Assembly: GCA_003008705.1 (NCBI GenBank)
Contig: PDUO01000011.1
Coordinates: 363,956 to 427,955, forward strand
Direction of reading: 5' to 3'
DNA: 64,000 bases
DNA from: Pezicula radicicola
Lineage: Eukaryota; Ascomycota; Leotiomycetes; Helotiales; Dermateaceae
Part shown: piece by piece, positions 1-12,600 of the stretch
How positions within the stretch are numbered: position 1 is the first letter of the stretch
Layout of the letters: the number at the start of each line of letters is the position of its first letter
Made by a program: the position numbers and the translations under genes
Notes under the pieces: generated by a model
The model's input: only the letters and a program-made list of their open reading frames with translations
Databases searched by the model: none
Told to the model about the DNA's origin: nothing

Positions 1-1424
1 GGTGGAACATGCACACCAACATGGCATGTGAAGTCTCCACGCACTTCATCTTTTACTGTCTTTCCATTAATTGCTTCCAAAGCCTTCTCAGCAGTAGAAA
101 GAATTGGTGCAGCTATCTCCGGGGAATCCTCATCTTTTGGTTCTGGACGATCAAGAATAGCAGAGGTTTCAGCAGCCGGATGCAACATGACCCAGCCAAT
201 GCGATGGTAGCGTTTGCTTGGATTGGGATCACTAAGACTGAGCCATTTGAAGCCACCTTCATCCTCACCGAGATGCTCTTTACAAAAAGCCTCCAGGTTC
301 TGGCGACTGACGTGTGGAGCGATGGTTTTGATCAAGAGTGTGGGTTGGAAGGCGTTCTCATCTCTAATGTCACCTCCACGAGATGGGACTAGGTCACCAA
401 CACCAAGAACCTCATTTGCTGCGGTTGTCTCGCCTTCTTCCTTGTCGATCACACCACCTGCACCATTGCTTTCGCTCTTAGGAATACCTTCCAATGAATA
501 TTCATCAAATGTACCAGCTTCAAGATCCTGCTCCCATTGACTGTAGTTTCCTCGGCGAAATTCATTGAGCTGTTGATGCAATGGATCTCGTACATCGGCA
601 ATGTATCGTTCCTTGAACCACTCCTCGGACTTGTGATCTGCAACAAAGCTACGGGCCATCTTCGCTTGTAGTTCTTCCTTGTATGCATCATAAGCTGCCT
701 GTATCTGTGCTTTCTCCCTGTCTCGTTCCTCTTGGGATTCGTTACGTCCACGAATTGAAGGGCGTCTACCGGTTCTCTTAAACTCCTTCTCCGCCTTTAT
801 CTTTTCATTTGTACGCCACCATTCTCCAAAGTACGAAAAACCAACTTGAAATTGAAGTTGTGATGGATCTTGCATAGGATTGATAGTAATAGCTGCATTA
901 TCCTGACCAGGAATGTATCGATCAATATTGGACGGACCTGGTGATGGGCGTCTGCGACGGTCTTCCCGGTCTCCTCGTCCATAATCGTCCCGCGATCGAG
1001 TTGGTTCGTAACGGTCGACACCTGGTGAACGCGAACGCCCGTCTCTAGAATCTCGAGTACGACGCGGTCTGTCACCACCTATTCAAGTAAAATGTAAGCA
1101 AGTGGACAGAATGTAGAAATGACAGACAATAGAACAAAATTCTGAAACAATGCCTTGCAACATTGAAGGGCAGCCGAAGGAGACAATTTGCATTGCTCAA
1201 TGTGTTGCTGCAAGCAGCCTCGAGGGAATCGAAAGACGCTGAGTCGCGTCTATCATCGCGCGCATCATGTAAAATTTGAACATACTGGGAGAGCGACCAC
1301 GGTAGCGATCTGATACCTCAGTAGACCTAAATCCTTCATCGCGTCCACCCCAGTTTGATCTCTCGACAGGCGATCGTACAGCAACCGGCTCTCGGTATGC
1401 TGCTGAAGAATATGAGTCGCTCAT
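1..1424 (-). CDS. Ars2/SERRATE-type zinc-finger protein (3' end outside window)
   Basis: Two exons are visible: 1424-1286 and 1078 down to the window edge, with a GTATGT...TAG intron between them. The product starts MSDSYSSAAYREP, continues through an RS/RD-rich stretch (DGRSRSPG, EDRRRRPSPG), and then enters a segment reading QVGFSYFGEWW, SFVADHKSEEWFKERY and WLSLSDPNPSKRYHRIGWV. This order matches the SERRATE/Ars2 N-terminal domain. In the family, Ars2 is a nuclear factor that links the cap-binding complex to RNA processing and decay. The C2H2 finger would lie beyond the left edge. The frame stays open upstream of 1424, but that part is low-complexity and looks like 5' UTR. Family call is fairly sure; nothing shows the local role. 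Confidence 0.8.
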
Positions 1425-2577
1425 CTTGGAGGTTCGCTTTCGAAAGTGAGGAAGGGCCGAGGCAGGAGGAATTACATCCGACAGAGGACGCAATGAAGCT
1501 AGGTTTTTAAGAAACTCTACGACGGTCGGTGCTGGCGTTTGCGATTGCTTGTCAAGTGACGCCCGGTGATTGTTGACTGGTAATGAGGGTAATGGAGCTA
1601 CAACTGCTGTTTGATGCCATGATTGCCTGTCAGAGTAGTGTTCTAAATGGAGGGAAGAAGAGCAGAATGCGTGCGAATTGGAGAGGGCAGGTAGTAGAAA
1701 AGAGAGGTAGAAAGCGGAGTCGAAGCGCCTATCAATGGCTATACGAAGTATACAATGGGTTTGAAGAAGATCTTGCAACAAGGAAGGGGGAATATGATAA
1801 TAATGTTTTGTGACGAGATGAGGTGAAAAGGATTGACGAACAAGTTTGAGTGTGAGGAGGCTGCGTTGAATGCAGCAAACGCTCCTCTTCGTGATGGGGA
1901 AGATGTTGCTTGTCGTCAAGAGCGTCGTCGCGATGGGACTCCATGTTGAGGCCCGTGCTGGGGATAGATTGCTATAGCGACGATGGTATTTTTGATAGAG
2001 GGACGCCAGCGAAGGTGGAAGCGAAGGTGGATTATTGGCGTGGGTTGTTTGATGCGGCATGCCGAGGTTGCGGGTGAATTTCCTTCGAGAGCTGTGATTG
2101 GCTCAATTCGTTCATGCGTTCAGCACGACGTAATCTTGGCTCTACGCGAATGTGATGCTCTCCAGGGTCTGGCCAACCTGCTTTCTTGTATTGCGCATAG
2201 ATAGCTACAGGTAGTTAAAGCCACTGTCGCCTTCTTCCACAACCACTTCAACATCGTAAGACAACTCCCTATCAATACGTGAGTTTCTCCTGTCGAAGCC
2301 ATTCCATATTTACATTTACGTATATCTTCTGCCTTTGACGTCTTTCATTGTGAGGAAGGCTTTAGCTCAGGGAAGTAGTAACTACTTCAAAGGCGGGGCA
2401 GCTCAGTTTAGCTCACTCACTCACTAAGAGAGTTGGGAAGGGAGGAACTGGTGAACATGCCGCTTCACCATGAGCTCAACTTGCCCTTTTGGAACCTGGC
2501 CTTTATTTTCTCGAACCTAAATGAACTTACTTGTTAGTAAATGTTCTCTACTAATAACTTCTTTATAGATCGCAATC
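1425..2577. promoter_or_regulatory. Divergent intergenic region between Ars2 and TspO genes
   Basis: This 1.15-kb stretch separates two divergent genes. The TspO side has a CTAATAAC branch-like motif followed by TATAG just before the start codon, so a 5' UTR intron ending at 2568 is likely; GTGAGT at 2280 is a possible donor. No protein-like ORF was recognised. Confidence 0.4.
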
Positions 2578-3232
2578 ATGACGACCTTCGTCCCAGCTCT
2601 GACTTTGCCTGCTGCGGTCTTTGCACACCCAGCTGCATCAATCCTGCTTCCAGTTGCCCTTGGCTCAGCGGTTGGATTCTCAAGCCGACGTGAGTACCTT
2701 TGACCTCCTCCATGCAAACAACACTGACATTTCTCCAGCTAAGGAAACACAAAAAACCTACATGGCACTCAAACAACCCCCTTATAGACCACCTCCTCAA
2801 GTCTTTGGCCCTGTCTGGACTGCCCTCTATGGTCTGATGGGATTTGCAGCCTACCGTGCGTACAGCACCGGAATGGCACCAAGCTCATCCGTCGAAAAGC
2901 ACCTCCTCACCAAGCAAGGAGCCACCCTTTACACCATCCAACTCGGCCTCAATCTCGCCTGGATGCCTCTTTTCTTTGTCGCAAAGCGACCAATCGAAGC
3001 TACTGTTGACATCGTAGCTCTCACCGGTGTTACAGGATACCTCGCATATGTTTGGGGCCAAGTTGACCCTATTGCTGGCTGGGCTCTCGCACCATACCTC
3101 GGCTGGTTGGGATTTGCTACCTACCTATCCGCTGGCGTTGGATACTTGAACGACTGGAACATTGCTAACAAAGAGGTCGATTTCCCACCATCTGCCAAGT
3201 CAACTAGCACCAAGTACGTTGACGAGAAGTGA
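2578..3232 (+). CDS. TspO/MBR (peripheral benzodiazepine receptor-like) membrane protein
   Basis: Exons 2578-2689 and 2739-3232 join to give 201 aa. The protein is small and hydrophobic with about five predicted membrane spans. It carries the family signature around PPYRPPPQVFGPVWTALY, and later LNLAWMPLFF, YVWGQVDPIAGWALAPYLGW and a C-terminal WNIANK. TspO/MBR proteins bind porphyrins and sterols in mitochondrial or other membranes, and are linked to tetrapyrrole and oxidative-stress handling. The ATG at 2578 gives a short hydrophobic N-terminus that joins in phase through a GTGAGT...CAG intron of 49 nt. Nothing is broken. Confidence 0.9.
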
Positions 3233-3859
3233 GCGGGACGATCGAGTGCTTCTTTTGCTGAAATTTTCGCGCGTTAGACCTATGGGATTAAGGAGTTGAA
3301 GGGATGGAAATGGATTCGGAAGGGTTGAAGGTGTACTATACTCGTGGAGTCATCTCTCATTGTTAAGCAATTACCAGCATGTACACAACCAACCTCCTGT
3401 TTGAGGCTATCGTTACTGCAGACTTCATGACCGTGACGTTTGATCACCATATAAAATATGTAGCAAAAAAAAAACCGACTTCAGATTTGCGCCTTCTCCG
3501 TCTGTTGAACTATTTGCAATCCGTTCTTTGTGGAAGCGCATCAGCCTCAAGCTATAATGGTACGTGTACGGCACTAAGAGTGGTCAATTTGTAGCTCATT
3601 GTGAAATCCAATAATCTGGTATTGCCGCTATTGGTACTTTTTCCCTTTGCCGCCATTCATTTCCCTTTGTATCCTGGTTCACTACTCTCTGGAAGAAAAG
3701 CACTTTTTATATTGTCATGATCTTCGTCCTGCCTGTCTTGAAAACGCCCGCTTGCTTCTCCACTCGCTAGCAGCATGTAACCCAAAGTCTATATGCAAGA
3801 ATGCAATAAATGTCTCAAATGGCGCCTAATAAATGCCTCCACCAAACAAATTCGCTCGA
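3233..3859. other. Convergent intergenic region, no gene seen
   Basis: This stretch lies between the 3' ends of the TspO gene and the carrier gene. It contains a run of nine A near 3466 and AT-rich 3' UTR-like sequence. I see no coding region, repeat or RNA gene. Confidence 0.5.
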
Positions 3860-4943
3860 TTAAGCCAAATGAAAATGGCGCTTTAAGCCATCAAAAATTA
3901 TGAAGATAAAAGCCGAACTAGGCGCCGATCTCACTACTGTGATACCGCAGCCTCTGTATAGCCCTTTCAAACCATACTGACTATAGAGTTTGCGTCCGAC
4001 ATCCCAAAATTTCTGTCGTGGACCTTTGTCCGCGACAGATGTGGTCTGCATGCGAGATTTGATCGTGTCTGCTGGGAAGAATAAGAAATTATAGGACATG
4101 CCTGCTGAAGCTCCAGCTAGGGCTTGTTGCCAAAGTGGAAGTGGTGCTAATTCGGCGGATTGCTCGGATATGCCTTGGGTCACGACCTCTGTAGGTTTCT
4201 GTGCCACTGAAGGGTATTTGGCATTTAGCCGTCTGAATAGGAGCGTGACTGTTTCTTTGCTGCCGAACCACGCCGCACATCCTCCAGTCTCTCTGATCAA
4301 AGTACCTAGCTGGCCATGCCAGAAACCGCGGATGCCTTGGTGATGAAATACGTCTCGAACCACAGCCATCGGTGTTGGTGCTCTGCGAATCATGCCGTCG
4401 GTAGATGTGCTAATTGGGACTTGTATCTTGCACTTTACAAGCTCGACTGGCGTTAGGACGAGTGAGGTGAATGCTCCGGAGATTGCTCCGGTGAGCCAGA
4501 GTGCTGATAATGGGAGAGGTCTCTCTCGCTGGTATATACCAGACGTGAAAAGTGCTTCTCTTCCAACACGTTCCCAAAAGAACAAACTGCTTGTTTCCAA
4601 TGCTGCTCCTACCAAAGGTGCACTAATCCCTCTATATAAGCCAAATAACCCGTCGCTTCGAAGAGATTGTTTGAAGCAATCAAGCGGCCCTTTGTAGCGT
4701 AGAGGTTGGTGATCGGGTTGAGATTGTAGCCGGACTTTCACCGTGTCGAAGGGATACTCGATGTACTTGCCAGCTACACCAGCTATCTGGGAAATACTTA
4801 GCTTGAGCTTTTAAAGGGTTGAAGTTGAGACCTACCGAGCCAAAAACAATATCTTCAACGGCATCCATTATGGCTTCCCCTCCCTTCACAGTTATTGCTG
4901 CTGATGTATCCGCGCGAAATTCAGTGGTAGCAGCTGTAGCCAT
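3860..4943 (-). CDS. Mitochondrial carrier, ornithine/basic amino acid type (ORT1/ARG11/Amc-1-like)
   Basis: Exons 4943-4836 (36 codons) and 4786-3860 join in phase 0 to give 344 aa. All three solute-carrier repeats are present with their PxD/E-x-x-K motifs: [11 protein letters not shown] in repeat 1, [11 protein letters not shown] in repeat 2 and [11 protein letters not shown] in repeat 3. Aromatic-glycine helices such as GLFGLYRG and GIRGFWHG follow the first two. The sequence resembles the fungal ornithine carrier that exports ornithine from mitochondria for arginine synthesis. Substrate is inferred from similarity, not shown. The gene is divergent from CGR1 across 0.83 kb. The 49-nt intron is canonical. 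Confidence 0.85.
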
Positions 4944-5775
4944 CTTGAGAGGGCGGGTCGACAGAGTACGGTACAAGGACGGAAGTTGAATATGAGGTGC
5001 AAAAGTTGGGTGAAGTTTAGTGAAGTACGGCGTGCAAAAGGGCAAGTTCGAAGGCAAGGAATTTCTGGAGTGAGTATGCAAGCAATTGAGCGGTGGGGTC
5101 GTTGGATTTGCTTCTTCGAGGCTCCTGTAGGATCTGAGTAAGTCCCACGGTATGCCAGGTCAGCAAGTGTGTAACGACACACACACACGCACAAAAGATG
5201 TGGTAATGAATGAAAAGTCGCGCAGCAGTTCCTATACGCTCATCATGTGCTGTGCTGGTTGGTTGTAACGGGAGGGCTCGAGGAAATAATATATCTCTTA
5301 TCGCTAAAGGCGTAGGTGCTATCGAGGAGCATTCTTGTGCGACAGCGGCGAGCGGTCTGGAGGGGGAATGGCTTCGTGTGATCCTCAGACCAGGTCCACC
5401 AAGTCCTCCAGCTTCATCATTGGCAAGAGTGGATTTTTATGACTACGAGCAAGCAAGAACCGCGGGTTTCGTCGACGTATTTGGAATGGCTGAGTCAATT
5501 TCGTGCCCAAGGAGCATAGTCACGCAAAAAAAGCAAGCAAAAAGGATCAGATAAAACCATTTCCGGGGGCTAAAGTGGGCCGGAAAAAAGGTTACTCCCC
5601 TTATCAGATCCGCGAAAAGAGGGGCCATCCAGGTGTTTTTTTTAGTTCGAGGCAAAATAATCTGCGGTGCTCCAGGAAAGCGCATTTTCGTCGGCAGCTT
5701 TCGTACCTTACAGTCCGAACCCATTTAGAAATAGATTTGAACACGAAATCCCTTCCAAGTCTAACAGTCGCAATA
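4944..5775. promoter_or_regulatory. Divergent promoter of the carrier and CGR1
   Basis: This 832-bp region separates two divergent starts. It has a short ACACACACAC run near 5178 and pyrimidine/purine-rich stretches. No gene was recognised. Confidence 0.35.
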
Positions 5776-6261
5776 ATGTCAACAACCGTAGCAGCTCCGT
5801 TGCCTACCCCCACTACTACATCTAGTGCCCCGCAGGGCATGCGCAAGAATGGTCCGTTTGCGCCTACTTCGTATACATCTGAATTCATGAGTGAAAGCTC
5901 TAACGATGGTCTCATTAGGAAAACAATGGCACGCCCCAAGAACCGCCTTCCGGCCCAAGGCTGGAAATCAAACATATGAGAAACGCCAGGCAGAGCGAGC
6001 AGCAATGGCCGTAGTGAAGGCCAAGGAAAAAGAAATGAAGGACGAAAAAGAAGCTGAGAGACAGGTGGGCAGATATCAACGTTTGGAATTCGAGAATGAC
6101 GTTCTGACTTTTTGAATTAGAGGAGGATTCAAGCTCTTAAAGAAAAGCGCGCTGCGAAGGAGGAGAAGGCTCGGTATGAAAAGTTGGCAGAGACGATGCA
6201 CCGAAAGAGAGTTGATAGGTTAAAGAGAAAAGAGAAGAGAAACAAGATGTTGAAGTCATAA
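5776..6261 (+). CDS. CGR1: rRNA-processing protein CGR1
   Basis: Three exons (5776-5851, 5919-6064, 6121-6261) give a 120-aa, very basic, coiled-coil protein, the same length as yeast Cgr1. Diagnostic segments are [15 protein letters not shown], then [16 protein letters not shown], then [20 protein letters not shown] and [20 protein letters not shown]1 is a nucleolar factor for 60S ribosomal subunit assembly. The first intron has an unusual donor (GTCCGT) but a good CTAAC branch and TTAG acceptor, and using it restores the family sequence NGKQWH across the junction. The second donor is GTGGGC. Very likely functional. Confidence 0.87.
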
Positions 6262-7097
6262 TTGGCGAATGGCTATAGGATCTACTCGGAGTATGGCATG
6301 GAAAATGGCGTTGGGGAATCGTTTCTTGTTCTGATGTAGCGCTATTCAAATTAGAGAATTTGAAATGCTAACTATACCCTAGTTCCTTTGCTGGGGGGCT
6401 GTGTTTGCTTTTATTAACTGTTTATGTTGCATCACGCTCATATGGTCTTGAAACATGACACAATTGTAGCCTTTTGAGGCCCATCAGCTTTCCGTCTCTC
6501 AACTACTTGATGCGTTATTCTCGTATCATACTTCATTTCTAATGGGTGGAAAGTATCTCACTTGACATGAGTAACTCGTTTGGGGTAATAAAGTTGCTTT
6601 AGGTAATTGATTTTTAAAGCTCCATGACCGTTCTTCTTTCTATTCTTTCTTGCAAACCGAAATTATTTGAATCTTCCCGCCCTTGTAGCCTTGAATGTAG
6701 AGCAAGCCTGCGGCGGCGGCTCGGAAATGAACAATATTCATCTTCATTTGTATGTGGTTTAATTCAATTCATAAAGCTAATGAAAATTCATAAATTTTCA
6801 CAGAATCAGAATCTTCTTCCTCCCTTTCTGCAACAGCACAGCGGAAAGCACACCGAAAAGCAAGTAGGTGCACAACCCAGAGATTTAGAGTCATCCTCGA
6901 TATCAAGAACTTCGAAACCGACCCTCTACAATTCGACAATCAAGCAGTCGAATTAACTCACTGCCAGTGCCGAAGCCAAGCCAGAAGCAACACCAGAGCC
7001 AAGAGCAACGCCAGAAGCCTAAGTAATCAATCAATTAAATCAAATCAAGATCCTCCTCTTCCGAATCGAACGAAGTCAATTACAAAACTAAAGTCAA
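6262..7097. other. Intergenic, possible decayed 5' part of the RING gene
   Basis: No intact gene is visible. From about 6830 to 7080 the plus strand encodes Gln-, Pro- and Ser-rich pieces in broken frames. These could be the disordered upstream part of the RING-finger relic that follows. Confidence 0.3.
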
Positions 7098-7310
7098 GCC
7101 AAATTCCGCTATTCGCACAAGGGAGATCCTAAGAAGGGTACTGTGTGCTATAAGATCATTGACTGCGGGCACGTCTTCTGCGTTTAATGTTTATAAGATT
7201 TTTACAATAATGCAATTACGGAAGGGGACTTGACCTCGGAGCGATGCTTAACTCCGGACTATGCAAAGAAGCGTGGCAGAAACAAGGGAGGAATGAACGT
7301 TTACAGGAGA
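7098..7310 (+). pseudogene. Relic of a RING-type (RBR-like) zinc-finger gene
   Basis: Reading 7098-7310 in one frame gives a clear C-terminal RING half: CYKIIDCGHVFCV, stop, CL, stop, DFYNNAITEGDLTSERC, then LTPDYAKKRG. The C-x-H-x2-C-x2-C core is intact. In-frame TAA codons at 7185 and 7194 sit where Gln is expected, and Tyr (TAT) in TPDYAKK sits where Cys (TGT) is expected. All three are single C:G-to-T:A changes from the expected codons. The upstream part has no open frame joining it. It resembles the first RING of RING-IBR E3 ubiquitin ligases, but the rest of the protein is not recognisable. Confidence 0.6.
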
Positions 7311-7723
7311 AGAGAAGGCTACATACTTTTAGGGGTGCATTTCAGAAATGTCAGAAGGACACAAAACACATACAAATTGGAGCTGTTTGTCATTATCAAA
7401 ATGCTACAGCAGGGACTACTGCATACCTATTCAGAGGTGTGTTGAACATACTTTATACTTTAAAACTTGACGCTTGGTTGTTAGGGGCGCTAGATTTGAT
7501 TAAAATTGAAAGAAACTTGCTCTTCTTTCCGGTGTATCGAGGACTTAGAAGCTACGCTGAGGAATGGGTTGTTGCACGTGCAAAAGTCTAATATGGTCGC
7601 TAGCGGCAACCGTATTAGATCCCATGAGGTATGGAACTTTCACAATGGAACAATGTGAGTCTCCCAACTTCTGTCACTTGTGAAAGTATAATGTCTAACA
7701 ATGGAGTTGAAGCCTCCAAACAG

Positions 7724-8792
7724 ATGTCACCTACAGGCTCTCGCCATCAAGTAAGCAGATCAATCACTGACGTCTCAGGGGGGAAACTTCACCGAAACCA
7801 CCATCACCATCACCATCCACACATTCATCGCAAGGACAAGGACAAGGACAAGGACAAAGATGACAAGGTCCCACAGTTGGCGCATCCCAATCTGCAACCA
7901 AATGGATTTGCAGAGGGTATCAAAAGTGAGGGCATCACTCCAGAGCAGAGTAGGAATGGCAGCAGGAGTGCCAGTATTATGCCAGAAGGTGCAGATGGTT
8001 TACCTGGGAGCATTGAGAAGCGGGAGGTGAGGGAGGGGGAGGTCAAGGAGGAGCGGGAGAAGGGTGTACAAAGGGCGACGTTCGTGGCTCCTGTATCTCA
8101 TGGTAAAAACTTACTAACTGCTCAATAGAGAGCTGCGCAATATCTTAACGGGTCTGAATACTCTCTCGAACAATACGACTAGCAAGTTGGACAATACATA
8201 CTACTCTGTCTTGGAGAAGCTGAGTATGTTGCAGAACACAATTCAAAACCTCAAGGAATTGGCTACAATGGCAAAACAAGTAAATGAGGATTTTAAAACC
8301 GAGTCGGAAGACATCGCCAAAGATGTCGAAACACAACTCGATGCGTTCGGCGGATTCGAAGAACAGCAGAAGACGATTGAGTCCCTTGATGAGAGGGTAC
8401 AAAAGGGGAGGGAGAAGATTAAGATCCTGTCACAGAGGGTTGATGTGGTCAAGAAGCGTGTGGAAGACTGGGAACAAGGCGAACTAGAATGGCAGGAAAG
8501 GACAAGGAAACGGCTGAGGATGTTATGGATTGTTATGTCCGTATGTGCGGCAGTGCTTATTGCGGTGATACTTTTCCAATATACACCAGCGAAAATACAA
8601 AGTCCTGGAGTTCTGGGAGGGACAAATACTTCGCTATCCGGAAAGATTCCGGAGCTCGAGGATATACAAAACGGGACTTGGAACTTGCAGAGGAGGTCGA
8701 CCGTGGATGCGCAAGAGAAACTGCGGAACAAGACCAAGGACGAGAAGCCAGCTGAGGAGGATTCAAGACTAAGGATATTTGATGAACTGTAA
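7724..8792 (+). CDS. Coiled-coil, single-span membrane protein of unknown function
   Basis: The likely start at 7724 (MSPTGSRHQ) follows a probable 5' UTR intron ending CAG. The N-terminal part is disordered, with a six-His run and an alternating KDKDKDKDKDDK tract. A long coiled coil follows (from LRNILTGLNTLSNNTTSKLD through VDVVKKRVEDWEQGELEW), then one membrane span (LWIVMSVCAAVLIAVILF) and a short charged tail ending at 8792. One intron must lie between about 8027 and 8132 because the frame changes there. CTAAC...CAATAG at 8112-8128 is the obvious 3' end, but no well-placed GT donor gives both phase and normal length, so the junction is unresolved. I know of fungal homologues only as uncharacterised proteins. 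Confidence 0.6.
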
Positions 8793-9653
8793 GGCTGACA
8801 TGCCGCAGTGTGTTCGAACTATGGTGGATCGTGAATCTAGAAGCAGCAGTTAGAATTGGTCAACGATGGCAATTGCTGGCCGACATGAAGAAGGGAAATA
8901 CGTCAGCTGCTCAAACCCAACTGTGGAGATGTGCTTCCGGCGGCACGCCGGCAAGCCACAGGAGGAACTCCAAGACACGACTGAAGCCATTCCCAGAAGC
9001 AGTCCTGATTGTAATTAATTAAGTAGATATGGTAGCCAAGAGAAGATGGCTCGACACTTGCAGCCGAATTTACGACGGAATTACTGTACTGTATCAAGTC
9101 GTGTCCAAGACCCTTCACCAGCTTCTGCTCTGAGATACGAGTAGTGGGGCACTGGGGTTGCGAAGATCGTCGTCCTCGCAAGGCCGCAGGGCGTCATTGC
9201 GGCGAGATGTAGGGGACCACAAGCCACAGCAGGGGGGGGGCTTGAAGACTCGCAAGACAATCACCAATAATCCTGGCAAAATTAGCACACTTGCCTGTGA
9301 CCTTGCCTTGCCTTGATCTTTAAATACATTGGTTGTTATTCGTATAAATAAAATAATAATCCTGTTAAAATATGCTTGTGCTTCCCACAATCAAAACCCA
9401 CATTACCCGGGTCTTGTTTCCTACGTACTGTACTTGTACATTCAGAGCTTCTGCCGCCTTAGAGTCAACGAACCCCGCTTACGTAGCTGCTGCTTGGTGC
9501 CCTGCCAGCAGAAAACTCAAGTTGAACCATCAACAATTGTAGTCAGCAAAGATAAAGTCATCACCAAATCTTACTTCTTTGGTGCCCCCGACGACCCAAA
9601 ATATACACCACGCAGGACAATTCAAATACGAACTTTGCAACAAGTTGCGAACG
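8793..9653. other. Intergenic region, no gene seen
   Basis: No coding region was recognised. A run of nine G is present at 9232-9240. The right part is the promoter of the PX-domain gene. Confidence 0.4.
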
Positions 9654-12600
9654 ATGGCTGAAAACGGAACAGTAGTAGAGGCGACTCAGACAGCCCCAGC
9701 AGACATAAACCATGGGCAACCTCTGACTGGAAAGCAGGAGCACTGTACGGGCCTTCTAGAAATCCCTTCAAAGCCCATAACTAATCCTTCTGTGTAGACC
9801 TAAAGCGCGAGCTCCTTTCCCAGCAAGTCAAGTACGAGATCACCGAATTGAACTCTCCCACGGCGCTACAGAGATTTGGCGCACCTTTCAAGTCAGACTT
9901 GGGAGAAATTTCACCCCTCGACTCCGAACTTCCAATTCTACGATACATTTTTGTTCGCCATGTGCGCGAGTTCCCGTTCTTGGACAAGGCGAAGGAGAAG
10001 GAGTTCTGGCAGGACAAGTTACAAGTGGTAAGGAACTTGAGTTGAGATAAAACCAGAGTCTGCAGCTGACACACCTCTGCACAGTTCCTGCAATCCTTCG
10101 CGAATAAGCATATCTCTTCATCTGAAGACCGGCTAGAGGAGACGAAGCGACGGAAACTCTCTATAAAATGCCAGAAACTTGTGGAACTTATGATGGTATC
10201 AGGCATACCTACGGCCTCTGGATACGAAGAGAGGATACGATTTTCGGAGTTAGAAGTTGTTGATGCTGGTGCCATTGAACAAGGCGTCTTCTCCACGCTT
10301 CCAGAAGGCCACTACATTAACGGTTGGGATGTCAATGTTGCTGGAGTCAGAACTACGTCTGTGAAGAGAAATATACGTTATCATAAGCATGCAGTTAGTA
10401 TTTTTATTTTGGAAAAGGCAGCAAAGCTAGGCTTCAGTTCAGCCACTAACAAAATATATCAGGAATTTATTTTACGTGTTAAGAGAAAGGGAGACCTAGA
10501 GTACTTTGTTGGTAGGCGCTATGGGGATTTCAGCAGACTCCACAAAAGGTTGCGCACTGAACTTCCAGGGAAAGTGTTGCCTCCAATGCCCAAGAAAAAC
10601 AAACAAAGCTCGACGGCTTCCAATCTGCTCAATGGGATTAGAGGCGGCAACGACGATGACGATATATCCTCTTTATCGTCTGTATCAACTATGAGCGTAT
10701 CAGATGCTACATCAGGGCTAAACCGCTTGACAGTTCGTGGTTAGTAGTAGAAATGCATCCTTGCCATGCATCAATACTGACAGAGAACGAATATAGATCA
10801 CCGCAGGTCTGGTTCTGCAGCCTCGTTTGGAAGAGCCTCTCCAAGATCGTCTACGGATGGACGACGGTCCAATGATGTGCCACGCACACCGTCTACTCCA
10901 ACTACTCCAAATCATGAGGTAAACAAATATTCTAAGCAAATTTGGATTAAGTTCTAATCGAAATTTGTAGCCTATCACTCTCTGGCGTGAAAATCAACGT
11001 ATCTCTTTGAGAGCCTATCTCCGAAGCTTGCTTCAGAATCCTCAGATTGCTCAAACGAGAGCTATCCAGGATTTTCTCTCCTTAACCCCGATAACACCAA
11101 AAGATGAGGACGTGGAAGATATTACTCGACGTAAAGCTATGGATGAGAAGAGAGTTGAGGAACAGAAGAAATTCTACGAGATTGCAAGAAAACGTGCCGC
11201 AGAGTTGGATGTATACATGGAGCAGTAAGTCTCAGAAAAACAAATAAGATTTTGCAAATCTACGAGCTAACTCACTTTACTAGATTCCGTCGAGATATCA
11301 TCGAAAGCAATGGTCTCACGAAGTTGTTCAAGGAGATAAAAGACAAGCCAACCATTCAGGACCTTAGCATACAGTATCAGAAGTTTGCTGAATGGCTACG
11401 TATCGAAGTTGCTGCAACAATTTACCATCTGTTTCTTGCAGAAGACAATTCTCCAGATCTCTTTGCCCAAGCCAAGAAGATTCACTCTATGATTCCTTAC
11501 ACGATCATCAAAAACGCAATTCGAATCGCCAACCCCGCAGCTGTAATGTCAAGCATTTTAGATATTTTCTTAGCTCAGCCCTTTGGTACAAAGTCGCTCA
11601 TGCAACGTATCTTCTCTCTTACCCTCAACGACGGCATCAGGAGCTTCCAGAAGTCAATAGATGCGCTGACAGCAAAGATTGGAGATCCCGTGCTCTGCGA
11701 AAAGCTGAAGAAATTCTCGGATGCCGATGAAGAATTGAAAAACACTATTCGTGCGGAGGCTTTGGCAGACGATGTTGACTTGATCGTTGCCATACTGCGG
11801 TCAGAGCTGATAACCCCTGCATTAAACTCCGAGCAAATTGGCAAGATCTTCAACGCTTATGTTGCATGGAACCACGTGGTAGAGAACGTTGATGAAGAGA
11901 TGAAGCAAGGTGCTCAATTATTCTCACACTTGAAGCAACTTTTGAAATTGTATACGAGGCAGCGCGACAAGGCGATGATGCTTAGCATGATCGAGGAGCC
12001 TGTTACACTGCAACTGCTTCGGGACCTCTTTACCATCTTCTACGAGCCACTTGTTCGTGTGTATAAGTCTGCAAACGTGTACAGCAGTGTCACTGACTTT
12101 GCTGTTTTCATAGACGATATGATACAGGTAAGAACTTTCGCTCTTCATTGGGAATATATTCTAACGTGTATTAGGTTGTCGACAAATGCAGAGAACAAGA
12201 CGTTTCAGCAGATCCCAACCAAACTGTCCAAGCATTCATTGACCTCTGCCAACGCCATGAGCACAACTTTTACAAATTTGTGCATGAGGTTCATACTCAC
12301 GACAATGGCCTATTCACACAACTCATGGGCTGGATCGAGGGGATACTCGAGTTCCTTCGTCAAGGGCCAAAGGGTGGGAAGCTTGACATCAACGCACTGG
12401 TTTCGGGTGCTGTCAGCGTCGGCCAACTTGATAAAGCTAAAGCAACTGCGGAAATTGATTCACTGATTGCATGGCAAGAGGCACGCAAGAAGTGGCATCA
12501 GGACAAGACCCGGCAAAAGATGGCGGCAGAGGGAGCTGCTGGCGTCAATGTGGAGACAGTCCCTGGAGGCATCTCTTTCAAATCAAGTGATTTTGGGCTC

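Noticed and set aside
1197..2060. 287-aa minus-strand ORF covering the Ars2 first exon and its upstream region
   Set aside because: It shares the Ars2 frame, but the upstream 200 residues are low-complexity Ser/Leu/His-rich with no family resemblance. The ATG at 1424 gives a typical N-terminus, so the rest is taken as 5' UTR.
6624..6956. 110-aa ORF downstream of CGR1
   Set aside because: No domain or homology was recognised, and the composition is like the surrounding non-coding DNA.
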